Origin: Candidatus Sulfotelmatobacter sp.
GTDB lineage: Bacteria > Acidobacteriota > Terriglobia > Terriglobales > Acidobacteriaceae
Reading direction: 5' to 3'
NCBI GenBank assembly: GCA_030041475.1
Contig: JASHNU010000005.1
Span: forward strand, 1 to 64,000
DNA: 64,000 nt
Shown: positions 16,213 through 25,816 of the stretch, piece by piece
How positions within the stretch are numbered: position 1 is the first letter of the stretch
How the letters are laid out: each line of letters starts with the position of its first letter
Translations under genes and position numbers: made by a program
Notes under the pieces: generated by a model
What the model saw: only the letters and a program-made list of their open reading frames with translations
The model's database searches: none
What the model was told of the DNA's origin: nothing

Positions 16213-17517
16213 TCAGGCTATTCCGGCCGCCTTCGCACCCTTTTGCCTCCGAACCGAAGTTGCGGTCTCGACCCGATTGCGGCCGTTGGCCTTGGCGCGG
16301 TACAGAGCTTTGTCAGCTGCTTCGAGTACAAGATCCGGATGAGGGCGGTCATCGGCTGTGTGCGCGGCTGTGCGTGCGGCGGTTGAGTGTGCAACGCCAA
16401 TGCTGACCGTGACGGAGAGTGCACCAGCCGGAGCCTCCCGCAGAAGCTCGCGAATCGCATGCCCTTTTCTGGCACGGCCGCGCGCGCGTTCATTGCGCCG
16501 GTCAGGCCCGCGCGGAATCTGGCGGCGATCTGCGCCGCGCCGCTGAAATTCGGATGCTGCGATCGTTGCCCGCAGCTGTTCGAGGTGCGGCAGGACCTCC
16601 GCCGTGACTTTGCCGGGAAATAGAATGGCGAACTCTTCGCCCCCGCAGCGGTACGCTTGTCCTCCTCCACTTACCCGCGCGAGCCTGGCTGCAACCAGTC
16701 GCAGCACCTGGTCGCCAGTGTCGTGGCCATAGGTGTCGTTGAACTTCTTGAAGTGATCGATGTCCACCACTGCGATCGAATAAGGTTGCGGCAGGCGCAG
16801 CAGTGCATCGTTGAATGCACGACGCGACGGCAGTGCGGTCAGTTCGTCGTGATAGGCCAGCAGATAGGAGTTCTCAATGATCGCGACCGCAAGAATGCAG
16901 GCGGCACCGGCCGCGTATGCGGTCGAAATGCGGGTTGAAGTCACGAAGCGGAGCGACAGGAAAAAAGCTGCGAGCGACCACAACAGCGCACTGTCGGCCA
17001 GCTTGCGAGTCAGCAGCGCGTGAATCAGAAGAAAAATGGCGGCCGCGGCAAAAACAATCAGCGTGGAGCCCGGAAGGGTGGCCTTGGCCAGCGCATGATG
17101 CGGATGTGCCGGCAAATCCCCGCCCGCGGCGCCGACGACCGCCACGATCACGGATTCGGAAAACAGCAGCAATCCAACTGGCGCGACACTGGCCTTGGTG
17201 AAGCCACGCTCGTGCATGAGCGCTATGAGAATGAAGTTCAGCGGAACCAGCACCGACGCCATCTGCAGCGCTCTGGGCCATGGGTTCGACGCCCCACCGG
17301 CTGCAAGAACGGTTGTTGCCTCCCGGGCTAGAAACAGGACGAGTAACGAGAAGAAGATGCGGCTGGAGTGAAATCGCCAGGCCAGCAGCAGGCCGCCGAA
17401 CACCGCGCAGTAATACAGGAAAGTGAGGGCGGGCAGAGGCAGCGTAAGCCATCCCGAATGCACGAGGATGGCGATGGCGGCGAGCAAGAGTCCGCCCGGA
17501 ACGACGAGGGTCTTCAT
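16213..17517 (-). CDS. Membrane-bound diguanylate cyclase (GGDEF)
   Basis: 434 residues from ATG 17517, which follows GGAGGAG at good spacing. Residues ~1-225 form about eight hydrophobic helices (an uncharacterised membrane sensor). The GGDEF domain follows: DELTALPSRRAFNDALLRL, VVDIDHFKKFNDTYGHDTGDQVL and YRCGGEEFAILFPGK, with the GGEEF active site that condenses two GTP to c-di-GMP. A basic, Arg-rich insert of about 35 residues (ADRRQIPRGPDRRNERARGR) lies between the active site and the final VTVSIGVAHS strand, replacing the usual RxxD inhibitory region by a longer loop. The gene is divergent from the receiver-CheB gene. Confidence 0.88.
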   Translation of the reverse strand: MKTLVVPGGLLLAAIAILVHSGWLTLPLPALTFLYYCAVFGGLLLAWRFHSSRIFFSLLVLFLAREATTVLAAGGASNPWPRALQMASVLVPLNFILIALMHERGFTKASVAPVGLLLFSESVIVAVVGAAGGDLPAHPHHALAKATLPGSTLIVFAAAAIFLLIHALLTRKLADSALLWSLAAFFLSLRFVTSTRISTAYAAGAACILAVAIIENSYLLAYHDELTALPSRRAFNDALLRLPQPYSIAVVDIDHFKKFNDTYGHDTGDQVLRLVAARLARVSGGGQAYRCGGEEFAILFPGKVTAEVLPHLEQLRATIAASEFQRRGADRRQIPRGPDRRNERARGRARKGHAIRELLREAPAGALSVTVSIGVAHSTAARTAAHTADDRPHPDLVLEAADKALYRAKANGRNRVETATSVRRQKGAKAAGIA

Positions 17518-17774
17518 CGCCGTACTCCTCCAGGTCTGCACGTCCCCACCTGCACGCGTGAATGCTCCGTCCGAAAATTATCTCCGGTTCATCCGTGGGC
17601 GAGGAATTGGCCGCGAAGGTTCGTGGGCAGAGCGCGGACCCGTGTGCTGGAGTTCCTTCTTGGCACTCTGCCCCATTTCTGCATTCCCGCACCTTAGTGC
17701 GAGCGGAGTTTCGGCTGCAGTTGAGCGATTTCTCACTAAACTTGGGCTGTCGAATTAAGGACGATTCAACTTAT

Positions 17775-18824
17775 ATGCGAATTCTTATTGCCGAAGATGA
17801 CGAAGCATTGGCGAAGTTTGTGCGCCAGGGTCTTGAGGGTGAACACTATCGCGTGGATGTTGTTTCCGACGGGGAGCAGGCGCGGGCGGCCGCGAACCAG
17901 TCGGACTACGATCTGGTCATCCTCGACCTGAATCTCCCGAAACTGGATGGCGTCAGCGTCCTACGCCAGTTGCGACTGCAGAAGCCCAGTCTGCCGGTGC
18001 TGGTGCTGACCCAGCGCACGCGCGTGGAAGACCGGGTCCTGTGCCTCGATACCGGCGCCGACGACTACGTCCCCAAACAGCTCTCATCCAGTTCGCTCGA
18101 CATTCTGCACATTCGCGAGGATCTTATTGCCAAGGTGCGCGCCGCGGCGGAGTCACGCCGAGTGCCTCAGGCCACAGCCGCCTCCAAGAAATCGCCACAG
18201 TCTGCCCCCTGCGAAGGGACAGAGGCTCTTCCGCCCATTCCTGCCATCGTCGCCGTTGGAATCTCTACCGGCGGCCCAAAGGCTTTGCAGGAAATGCTGC
18301 CGCTTCTTCCGCGTGATCTTGCCGTTCCCATTCTTGTCGTACAACACATGCCGGAAGGATTCACGGCGCCTTTTGCGCAGCGGCTCAATTCTCTATGCTC
18401 GGTTGCCGTCCACGAAGCAGGCCAGAAGGACCCCATAGAGCCGGGAATCGTCTACATCGCCGCGGCCGGCATGCATTTGACGGTGGAGCGTTATTCCGAA
18501 ACGCGAGCTTTCATCCACCTCGACACTCAGCCCGAAAATTGTCTGCACATCCCTTCCGTCGACATCCTGATGAAATCCGTGGCCAAGGCCTATAAAGGCC
18601 TCGCTATGGGCGTCATCATGACGGGGATGGGCTCGGATGGAGCAGAAGGCATGCGGGCCATTTACCGGCAGGGAGGATTCACTGTGGGCCAGGATGAAGC
18701 TAGCTGCACCGTCTATGGCATGCCGCGCGCATGTGCCGAGTTGGGTATTCTCAACCGCGTGGTCCCACTCTCGCAGATTCCGGCCCAGATTCTGCAAGCT
18801 ACGCGATACCGCAAACGAGCCTGA
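17775..18824 (+). CDS. cheB: Receiver-CheB protein-glutamate methylesterase
   Basis: 349 residues from ATG 17775; the longer frame upstream has no protein character. Residues 1-~118 are an OmpR-like receiver (IAEDDE acidic pair, phospho-Asp in VILDLNLPKLDG, and KQ near the T/K site). After a linker, residues ~155-345 are the CheB catalytic domain with Ser in VGISTGGP, His in VQHMPEGF and Asp in MTGMGSDGAEG. CheB removes methyl groups from chemoreceptors after phosphorylation. The receiver here is closer to OmpR/PhoP receivers than to classical CheB ones, and no CheA, CheR, CheW or receptor gene is nearby, so its target may not be a chemotaxis array. Its 3' end overlaps the convergent receiver gene by 26 bases. 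Confidence 0.87.
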   Translation: MRILIAEDDEALAKFVRQGLEGEHYRVDVVSDGEQARAAANQSDYDLVILDLNLPKLDGVSVLRQLRLQKPSLPVLVLTQRTRVEDRVLCLDTGADDYVPKQLSSSSLDILHIREDLIAKVRAAAESRRVPQATAASKKSPQSAPCEGTEALPPIPAIVAVGISTGGPKALQEMLPLLPRDLAVPILVVQHMPEGFTAPFAQRLNSLCSVAVHEAGQKDPIEPGIVYIAAAGMHLTVERYSETRAFIHLDTQPENCLHIPSVDILMKSVAKAYKGLAMGVIMTGMGSDGAEGMRAIYRQGGFTVGQDEASCTVYGMPRACAELGILNRVVPLSQIPAQILQATRYRKRA

Positions 18825-19311
18825 TCTGGCTCTTTCTGTCTTCCGCGCCCGCGGTTTCAGCTTCGACAGCGTTGCCTTCGCGCCCGAGCAATCGCGCCAC
18901 GCGCCGCAGCAGTTCGGCGCTGGCAAATGGCTTGGCCAGGAGGTCTTCGTGCGGTGCCAGCTCCAGACCCATCTGTTCCGCATAACCGGTCATCAATAAG
19001 ACTTTCGTCGAGGGGTCGATCTGGCAGATCTTCCGCGCGAGCATTCGGCCGCTTTCTCCCGGCAAAACCACGTCCGTCATCAGTAATCCCACGTCGCCGT
19101 GATGTTGTTCATAAGCAAGCAAAGCCTCACGAGCGTTCGTCGCGGCTACGACCCTGTATCCTGCATCGGACAAAATCTGGCAGGCGACTCGGCGTACAAA
19201 ATCCTCGTCCTCGACCAGCAGGATTTTCCGTCTTCCGTTCGCGGGTGCTTCTCCGGCGAATCCAGGCCAGCCCGTCACCTGGTTGCCGATCTCTACAGTC
19301 TGCGTCCCCAT
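18799..19311 (-). CDS. Single-domain response regulator
   Basis: 170 residues from ATG 19311 (GAGAGGAA upstream). A receiver domain occupies residues ~28-150: KILLVEDEDFVRR, the phospho-accepting Asp in LLMTDVVLPGESG, and LLMTGYAEQ with the conserved Thr, then LLAKPFASAELLRRV with the conserved Lys. There is no output domain; the C-terminal ~20 residues are not conserved. It likely works by protein contact, as in histidine kinase phosphorelays. It converges with the CheB gene, overlapping by 26 bases. The 262 bases between this gene and the M1 peptidase end show no gene. Confidence 0.82.
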   Translation of the reverse strand: MGTQTVEIGNQVTGWPGFAGEAPANGRRKILLVEDEDFVRRVACQILSDAGYRVVAATNAREALLAYEQHHGDVGLLMTDVVLPGESGRMLARKICQIDPSTKVLLMTGYAEQMGLELAPHEDLLAKPFASAELLRRVARLLGREGNAVEAETAGAEDRKSQIRLVCGIA

Positions 19312-19573
19312 GGCGTTCCTCTCGATCGAATCAGCGGCTCGAACCGATTGAGCTCTGATCAGGCGTCCTGCAACATGCAGTTTCGTTACCACAGGCCGCA
19401 CTGGCGCACGCGATCTCGAGCAGCACGGAAGTCCATGAAAATGGGGCATGGTGGAGGAGAGAAGAGCGGCGCAGGTCAGGCTGTGGGTCTTCTAATTCCG
19501 TTCATTTCGGGAATTGTTCTCGAAAGGGGAAACCGATCCGGTACATACGATTGCACGGCTCTCGCGGTGGCAG

Positions 19574-22159
19574 CTACTTCGGAGCGGTCAGGATCGTCTC
19601 GTTGGGATCGAGTACGATCTTGCGAACGCCTGCAGGAGCCGACAGGTGAAACGAGGATTCCGTACCGTCGGCAAACACCCGCCCCAGCAGCAAGGGCTGC
19701 TTTCCGGCGATGAGGCCATAAATCGGAACCGAGGTCACCAGGTCTTCTGGAGCTTCGGTCTGCAAGATCGTTCCGGTCACGACCGTACCCGATTCCTTGG
19801 GCGTGAATTTCAAGGCTCTTAGGTCGAGCTTGGGCAGCGCGGTGCCGTTGATCCAGCCATCGAGAAACCAATCCAGCGTTTTTTTCCCTTCGTAACGAAG
19901 CGCGGGTGGAAGGTCCTCAGCGAATACGCTCAGCAATTCACGCGTGCTGATCGCGCGCCCTTGGTAGCGCTCGCGAAGTTTGCGCAGGGCCCGCGCGAAG
20001 GGCTCATCCGGCCCGCTGCGGCTCTGCCGCTGTCGAGTTCCTTCTTGTGCGCCGGAATCTTGTAGCATCGTTCGGAGCATGTGGAACAACCATGTCCCCC
20101 GCCCATAGCTGATGGCCTCGTAACCCCCCGGGAAACGCGACGAGAGCAGCCTTCCACCTAGTGTCACCGGACCCGCGTCGCGCGGAGGGATGCCATTCTT
20201 GTTCGGCTCGAGCAGGTCGCTGCGGTACTTGTTCATGATCTGCCGAAAGCCTGCGGGATTCTTCTCCTGCAGCATCATCAGAGCGCAGTAATTCGCCAGC
20301 CCTTCGGAGAACCACTGATCTCGGTAACTATGCCAGCTGACCAGGTCTCCCCACCACTGATGCGCGGTCTCGTGAGCGGGAATGATTTGCTCCATCACGG
20401 TCTGCACCGGACTGAAATGCAATTGCTGGCGTTCGCGTTCGTCGAGAAATGCGTAAGAAGACAAAAAGACCAGCCCGGGCCAGCCCTGGCTGTCGGGGCC
20501 CGGCATCTGCGTCAGGGCCAGGCGGCTATAGGGATAAGGCCCAAACCGTTCGGAGTAATACTCGATGGCCCGCGCCGCTGATTCGGCCACGGATACCTCA
20601 TTACGCGCCGGCGAAGGCCGCGCCGGCACGATGGCTGGGGGAGGCAGTGGTAGCGGATGCTGCCGGGACGGAATGTCTGATTCTATCACCCTGGTTTGCG
20701 ACCCAGGGAAATCCCGTTCGACGCCCTGTGTGGCGTAGGTTTCCACCATCACGTTCCCTGCCTGAGCCGTGGCCACCTTGTATTTGCCAAGGTTAAACCC
20801 CGCCACTGGAATGGGCCGCTCTGAAACCCAGCGTGTGGTCTTTTCTCCGTATTCGGTTGCGACGCCATCTGCAGCCGGCTCCGATTTTCCCGTCGCGACC
20901 AATGTCCACTCTGGAGGATAGGCAAACGTAAGGTCGAAGTCCGCCATCGCCAGGCCTCGGTTTGGATACCAGATTCCCCGTTCGCCCACGTAGAGCAGTC
21001 CGCCGCCGGCTTCGGCCAGAACCTCGCCGCCGTAACTGAATTCGAGAACGCACTTCTCTCCGGCCGACGCCGGGGCGGGCAAGATCACCGCCATAACGTC
21101 GTTACCACGGCGCGCCAGCTGCGTTCCCTCGACCGCTGGATTGTGAATGAACTCCACCGGCTGGTCGTTGAGTTTGACATTCTCCACCTGCAGGAAGCGC
21201 GACAATTCAAACAACAACGTGCGAGTTCCAGCTTCCCGCAACTCAACCTGTAACTGCGCCTGGGAGTGAATATCCTTCGGCGGCAAGACCTCGGTGACGA
21301 TCTTGTAACTGCGAATCGCGATAGAGTCCTCACGCGGCTTGTCGTCGTCTGATTTCGAATCCGTCTGCATTTCCGGTTTGGCGGGCGGCACAACTGTAAA
21401 AGAGGCCCAGACGTCGTAGAAAGTGGCGCCGTTTTCCCCTGTTTTTGCCTGTCCTACCTGCACTTGCTCCGCCGCTGCAGAATCGAAGTAGATGTCGAAA
21501 ATTCCGAGGTTGGCGCCTTGCAGACGCGCGTGAAGAAATCGGTCCTTGCCGCTCTGGATCGGGCCGCCCTCGGTCCAATCTGTTTCTCCCGAAACGCGTG
21601 TCCCGCCTATCGCTGGGAGCATTCGGCTGAAACTTACAAGCAGCCTCATCGCATCGGCTTGGGCCAGATTGCGCGCGGCATTACCCCAATGATCGACAAA
21701 CTCCTGCGCGTTCTCGGGGGCGCGCAAATCCGGGCGCAACTCATTCGCCGCATCATCGTTGAAGCGGAAGTACGCCGTGGAGAAATGTTCTTCCAGGATC
21801 GCCATTCCTGTGAACAGGCTCATCGACTTGCGCTCCACATCGTTGGGAGGTCTAAGCAGGACTTCGCCATCGCCCTCGAAGAAAGCTCCGGTAATGCGAC
21901 CCATCACATCCTGCGTGAAGGCGATCGTTCCGTCTTCGAGTTCAATGTGAACCTCGGATCGGCTCAGCGCCGCGTCCCTCACGGCAAAAACCCGCGTCGG
22001 GTCCAACCCCACTTGCCCCAGCTGCAGATAAAGCTTCTCGGCCGGCTTCGCGTTACCGCTGTCGGCGTCCGCATGCGCCAGCGGCAGCGGCGGGCAAACC
22101 GCAAGCCACATCAGTGCGGCGACCCCGAAGCGCCGCGTTTTTCGTAGTACCTTCGTCAC
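19574..22159 (-). CDS. Exported M1-family (gluzincin) metallopeptidase
   Basis: 861 residues if it starts at GTG 22159, which places a signal peptide (KTRRFGVAALMWLAVCPPLPLAHADA) right at the N terminus; the further upstream part of the frame would overlap the divergent gene. The zinc site is complete: HETAH followed 18 residues later by the third ligand Glu in WFSEGLANY, around residues 600-630. The M1 substrate motif GAMEN is not obvious; instead the region reads PGPDSQGWPGLVFLSS. The N-terminal ~300 residues resemble a beta-rich module seen in large acidobacterial members. It is likely a periplasmic or outer-membrane aminopeptidase. Divergent from the TPR metallopeptidase with only 37 bases between starts. 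Confidence 0.8.
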   Translation of the reverse strand: MTKVLRKTRRFGVAALMWLAVCPPLPLAHADADSGNAKPAEKLYLQLGQVGLDPTRVFAVRDAALSRSEVHIELEDGTIAFTQDVMGRITGAFFEGDGEVLLRPPNDVERKSMSLFTGMAILEEHFSTAYFRFNDDAANELRPDLRAPENAQEFVDHWGNAARNLAQADAMRLLVSFSRMLPAIGGTRVSGETDWTEGGPIQSGKDRFLHARLQGANLGIFDIYFDSAAAEQVQVGQAKTGENGATFYDVWASFTVVPPAKPEMQTDSKSDDDKPREDSIAIRSYKIVTEVLPPKDIHSQAQLQVELREAGTRTLLFELSRFLQVENVKLNDQPVEFIHNPAVEGTQLARRGNDVMAVILPAPASAGEKCVLEFSYGGEVLAEAGGGLLYVGERGIWYPNRGLAMADFDLTFAYPPEWTLVATGKSEPAADGVATEYGEKTTRWVSERPIPVAGFNLGKYKVATAQAGNVMVETYATQGVERDFPGSQTRVIESDIPSRQHPLPLPPPAIVPARPSPARNEVSVAESAARAIEYYSERFGPYPYSRLALTQMPGPDSQGWPGLVFLSSYAFLDERERQQLHFSPVQTVMEQIIPAHETAHQWWGDLVSWHSYRDQWFSEGLANYCALMMLQEKNPAGFRQIMNKYRSDLLEPNKNGIPPRDAGPVTLGGRLLSSRFPGGYEAISYGRGTWLFHMLRTMLQDSGAQEGTRQRQSRSGPDEPFARALRKLRERYQGRAISTRELLSVFAEDLPPALRYEGKKTLDWFLDGWINGTALPKLDLRALKFTPKESGTVVTGTILQTEAPEDLVTSVPIYGLIAGKQPLLLGRVFADGTESSFHLSAPAGVRKIVLDPNETILTAPK

Positions 22160-22196
22160 GTTCGAGAGGCTCTCCCCGTTGCTAGAATGCGCCTGA

Positions 22197-23609
22197 ATGC
22201 GGCTGCGTGTCACCATTGTCCTCGTGTTGCTGGCCGCGGCCGCCGCGCAGGCCGACACCATTCACCTCAAAAACGGCCGCACCATCGTGGCCGATCATGT
22301 CCGCGAAAACGGCAACCACTACGAGTACGACGTCGGCGATGACTCTTACGCCATTCCGAAATCTGTGGTCGAACGAGTTGATGCAGGCGGAATGCCGGCG
22401 GCTGCCTCAGCCGGCATCGCCAAAGTCGCTGATCTTCCCACCTTTACTCCCGCCGACAGTCTGGCCCATGAAGGTGCCGTCTTTACCCAGATCGTCAAGG
22501 AAGGGAAAGTCGATCCCGCGGTGCTCACCGGCTTGGAGGGCAAGGGCAACGCGGAATTGAGCGCGACCGCTCATTTTATTGCCGGCAGATTCGAATTTGA
22601 TCACGGCAACATCGCGCAGGCGCGGCAATATTTTGAAAACGCTCTCCGCTTCCAGCCGGAGAACGCGACCATTCTTATTTATTACGCGGCTCTGCTGATT
22701 CGCACCGGCAACGCGTCACAGGCGCTGGACTGCGCCCAGCGCGCGGTCCGCTCCGCACCGGAATCACCCGATGCCTATACCATGCTCGGTTACGCTCAGT
22801 TTGCCTCCGACCGTACCAGGGACGCGATCGTCTCATGGAAGCGGTCGCTCGAGTTGCGGCCTGACGGCACAGTGAAGCAGCTTTTGGCCAAGGCGCAGCG
22901 CGAAAACAGCGTGGAATCCGATTTTGGCCAGCACGAAAGCAGTCATTTCGTGCTGCATTATGAGGGCAAACAGACTTCCGAAACTTTTCGCGCGCAGATT
23001 CTGGCTGCGCTAGAATCCGATTACGACGATCTGGCCCGCGATCTCGGCAACCCGCCTCGCGACAACATTCTGGTCACGCTGTATACCGAACAGGCGTTTT
23101 TTGACGTGACCCACGCCCCCACCTGGTCGGGAGCCGTTAACGACGGCAAGCTGCGAATCCCCGTGAGCGGATTGAGCTCCGTAACACCGGAACTGGCGCG
23201 CGTGCTGAAGCACGAACTGGCGCACTCGTTCATTAATCAGCTTTCCGGCGGGCGTTGTCCGCAGTGGCTGCATGAGGGCATAGCCCAGTTCCTCGAGCCC
23301 AAGAGTCTCGCCGGCGACGGCCATCAGCTCGCGCTACTCTATAAAGCGCAGCAGAACATCCCACTGAACGCGCTGGAGGGAAGTTTCATGAATTTCTCCG
23401 GGGCGGCTGCCGCTGTCGCCTATGCGGAATCCCTGGCGGCTGTGACTTATATCAACGATTCTTACGGCATGAGTGACATTCAGCGTATCCTGCAAATGCT
23501 CGGCCAGGGCAGTTCGACTGAGGCCGCCATGCGGGCCACAATTCACTCTGACTACGGACAGTTTGAAAGCGACCTGGCCAAGTTTCTTTCCGACAGATAC
23601 GGCAGCTGA
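22197..23609 (+). CDS. Exported TPR protein with peptidase-MA-like (HExxH) domain
   Basis: 470 residues. Signal peptide RLRVTIVLVLLAAAAAQA, then a short beta module (IHLKNGRTIVADHV). Residues ~110-230 hold TPR repeats (ARQYFENALRFQPENATI, AQRAVRSAPESPDAYTMLGYAQFA). Residues ~245-460 form a gluzincin domain with the zinc motif HELAHSFINQL and the downstream WLHEGIAQFLE, whose Glu is the third ligand (peptidase MA family, PF13485 type). A secreted peptidase or a peptidase-like scaffold is expected; substrate unknown. A TAGAAT at 22183-22188 lies so close to ATG 22197 that, if it is the -10 box, the message would be nearly leaderless. Confidence 0.82.
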   Translation: MRLRVTIVLVLLAAAAAQADTIHLKNGRTIVADHVRENGNHYEYDVGDDSYAIPKSVVERVDAGGMPAAASAGIAKVADLPTFTPADSLAHEGAVFTQIVKEGKVDPAVLTGLEGKGNAELSATAHFIAGRFEFDHGNIAQARQYFENALRFQPENATILIYYAALLIRTGNASQALDCAQRAVRSAPESPDAYTMLGYAQFASDRTRDAIVSWKRSLELRPDGTVKQLLAKAQRENSVESDFGQHESSHFVLHYEGKQTSETFRAQILAALESDYDDLARDLGNPPRDNILVTLYTEQAFFDVTHAPTWSGAVNDGKLRIPVSGLSSVTPELARVLKHELAHSFINQLSGGRCPQWLHEGIAQFLEPKSLAGDGHQLALLYKAQQNIPLNALEGSFMNFSGAAAAVAYAESLAAVTYINDSYGMSDIQRILQMLGQGSSTEAAMRATIHSDYGQFESDLAKFLSDRYGS

Positions 23610-23670
23610 CACCACCGTATGCCTGTTATCCTGAGCAAGCGCTTCTTGCTTCGCCTGAAGCCAGCTGCCC

Positions 23671-24432
23671 ATGCGATCCCTGTTTCGCTCCCGATCGAAA
23701 ACGCCGCCGCAGGTGGTTGAGCCTGTTCCCAACGCCTTTCCGAAGATCGATGGGGCCGAGATTGCGGCTGATTTCCTCGGCCAGCGTGTCGGCGGAGATT
23801 TCTACGATTCCATGCGAGTCACGCCGGAGCGGGTTCTGTTCGGCATGTTGGATGTGGCGGGTCGACGTGACGAGAACCGCGGCATTCTCCTGGCGGCGCA
23901 GGAAACCTTCCGCAAAGTGGGAACCCAGTTGTTTTCGCGGCCCGACATTAACGAATCCGAAACGATGACCGAACTTTCCCATAGCCTCAATCGCACCGTA
24001 ATCGAAGCCTCGCACGGCGTTCACTCTTGTCCAGCCTTCATCGGCTGCTATCACGAAAAGTTTGGCACGCTTTGCTACACCAACGCGGGGCATACCCCGG
24101 GGCTTCTCCGCGACAGCACGGGCGTTACTGAACTTGCGTCGACCGGCCTTCCGCTCGGTCTTTTTTCGCACGCCACCAGCGAGGCCCCGATTGTTGGAGT
24201 GGCGAAAGGCGCCGTCGTGCTGCTGGTCTCCCGTGGCGTGATCGAGTGCGGCTCGGACCACGATGAATCCGATGAAGAATTCGGTCTGGATCGCGTGAAG
24301 GAGCTACTCAAAACCGCTCCGACGGGTGCGCAGTCAGTCTGTACCTTCGTTCTCGACGCCATCGGCAAATTCAGCGCCAGGACTCCCGTCTGCGACGACC
24401 GTACCGCGCTGGCCCTCGTCAGGACCAACTGA
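23671..24432 (+). CDS. PP2C-type serine phosphatase (SpoIIE/RsbU-like)
   Basis: 253 residues consisting of essentially one SpoIIE-type PP2C domain: GGDFYDSMRV near residue 47 (metal-binding Asp), FGMLDVAGRRD, GCYHEKFGTLCYTNAGHTPGLL, PLGLF, VVLLVSRGVIEC and CDDRTALALVRTN at the end. The usual TDG before the second metal site is SRG here, which removes one expected Asp. Such phosphatases act in partner-switching control of sigma factors, but no anti-sigma or antagonist gene is adjacent. The spacer before it contains a REP-like sequence (23626-23660). Confidence 0.82.
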   Translation: MRSLFRSRSKTPPQVVEPVPNAFPKIDGAEIAADFLGQRVGGDFYDSMRVTPERVLFGMLDVAGRRDENRGILLAAQETFRKVGTQLFSRPDINESETMTELSHSLNRTVIEASHGVHSCPAFIGCYHEKFGTLCYTNAGHTPGLLRDSTGVTELASTGLPLGLFSHATSEAPIVGVAKGAVVLLVSRGVIECGSDHDESDEEFGLDRVKELLKTAPTGAQSVCTFVLDAIGKFSARTPVCDDRTALALVRTN

Positions 24433-24614
24433 CTCCCTGAGTTCCCGATCGCGTACGCCGCTTCGGCCAACTTTCGTGGCCCCGGCAGCGTCCAATCAAA
24501 GGGTCCAATCACCGCCGGCCTTTGCGCTGGTCTGGGAAGGAGTAAACTATTTCATTCGGATTAGGCTAGCCCTTTCGCTCGCAATCGTGGAAAGCGTGGC
24601 GGCCCAATGATTTT

Positions 24615-25775
24615 ATGAAGAGACTTTCACTGCTTGTTATCGTTCTGGCATGTCTGCCCGCGCTCGCGGCCGCGCAGGTGGTCGAGGAGATCATCGCCCG
24701 CATCAACAACCAGATCATCACGCACTCGGAGTTCGTCCGTAGCAAGGATCAGCTCCGGGACGAGGTCCGGCAGCAGGATCCCGCCAACGCCGACAAGCTG
24801 TATTCCGAGCGCGAGAAGGACATACTCCGCGACCTGGTCGATCAGCAACTCCTGCTCGATAAAGGGAAAGACCTCGGCATCACTGGAGATACCGAACTGA
24901 TCAAGCAACTCGACGCGATGCGCAAGGACATGAAGCTGGACTCGCTGGAAGATCTGGAAAAGGAAGCCGTCAAGCAGGGCGTTTCCTGGGAAGACTTCAA
25001 GCAAAGCAAGCATAACCAGATCATCACGCAGAAAGTGATCAGCGAAGAAGTCGGCGGACATCTCAACTCTCCCACGATGGAGGAGGAGCAGAAGTTCTAC
25101 GAAGAGCACAAAAGCGAGATGGACCAACCGGAGGCGATTCGCCTGAGCGAGATTCTTGTCGCTCCGAAAGCCCCGGCTGCTCCCGCACCTGCGGCCGGAA
25201 CCAACGGCAACCCTCCCGCCACACCTGCGCAGCCCGCCGATGACGCGGCCAAGCAGGCTCCCGATCCCGCGGCTCTCGCCGCAGCCGAGGCCAAGGCCAA
25301 CGAGCTTCTGAAGCTGATTCGCAGCGGCGCCTCGTTCGACGAAGTCGCCAAAAAATTTTCCGACGGTCCCTCGGCTGCCGAAGGCGGTGCCCTCGGCGTC
25401 TTCAAACGCGGCCAATTGGCCAAAGAACTCGAGGACAAGACGTTCGCCATGAAGGCGGGCGAATTCACTGATGTCATTCGCACCAAGCAGGGCTATGTCA
25501 TCCTGAGAGTGGACGATCACCAGATGGCCGGCATCCCTTCCTTTAAAGATGCCCGCCCCAAAATCCAGGACGCCCTCTACTACCAGAAGCTGCAACCCGC
25601 GCTCCGCGCCTACCTCACCAAATTGCGCGAAGAAGCCTACATCGACATCAAGCCGGGCTACGAGGATACCGGCGCCAGCCCCAACCAGACCAAAGTGGTC
25701 GAGACCGCCTCGGCCAAGGAGACCGACGCCAAGAAACTCAGCAAGAAGAAAAAGAAAAAGCTGGGAATTCTCTGA
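24615..25775 (+). CDS. SurA-like periplasmic chaperone / parvulin peptidyl-prolyl isomerase
   Basis: 386 residues. Signal peptide KRLSLLVIVLACLPALAAA, then a SurA N-terminal chaperone region (IIARINNQIITHSEFVRSKDQL, residues ~25-175). A parvulin domain follows at ~180-335: IRLSEILVAPK, a low-complexity Ala/Pro linker inserted inside the domain (residues ~190-225), FDEVAKKFSDGPSAAEGGALGVFKRGQL, GYVILRVDDH. The tail is strongly basic (KKLSKKKKKKLGIL). It is expected to assist outer-membrane protein folding. It is followed closely (41 bases) by the YhaM-type nuclease. Confidence 0.85.
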   Translation: MKRLSLLVIVLACLPALAAAQVVEEIIARINNQIITHSEFVRSKDQLRDEVRQQDPANADKLYSEREKDILRDLVDQQLLLDKGKDLGITGDTELIKQLDAMRKDMKLDSLEDLEKEAVKQGVSWEDFKQSKHNQIITQKVISEEVGGHLNSPTMEEEQKFYEEHKSEMDQPEAIRLSEILVAPKAPAAPAPAAGTNGNPPATPAQPADDAAKQAPDPAALAAAEAKANELLKLIRSGASFDEVAKKFSDGPSAAEGGALGVFKRGQLAKELEDKTFAMKAGEFTDVIRTKQGYVILRVDDHQMAGIPSFKDARPKIQDALYYQKLQPALRAYLTKLREEAYIDIKPGYEDTGASPNQTKVVETASAKETDAKKLSKKKKKKLGIL

Positions 25776-25816
25776 TCGCCGCCTGGCCCGCACGTTTATA
25801 CTCAAACCCACAACCG

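Noticed and set aside
24627-25811. 394-residue frame antisense to the SurA-like gene
   Set aside because: Composition is a reflection of the SurA codons; no domain and overlaps a gene with a signal peptide and parvulin domain.
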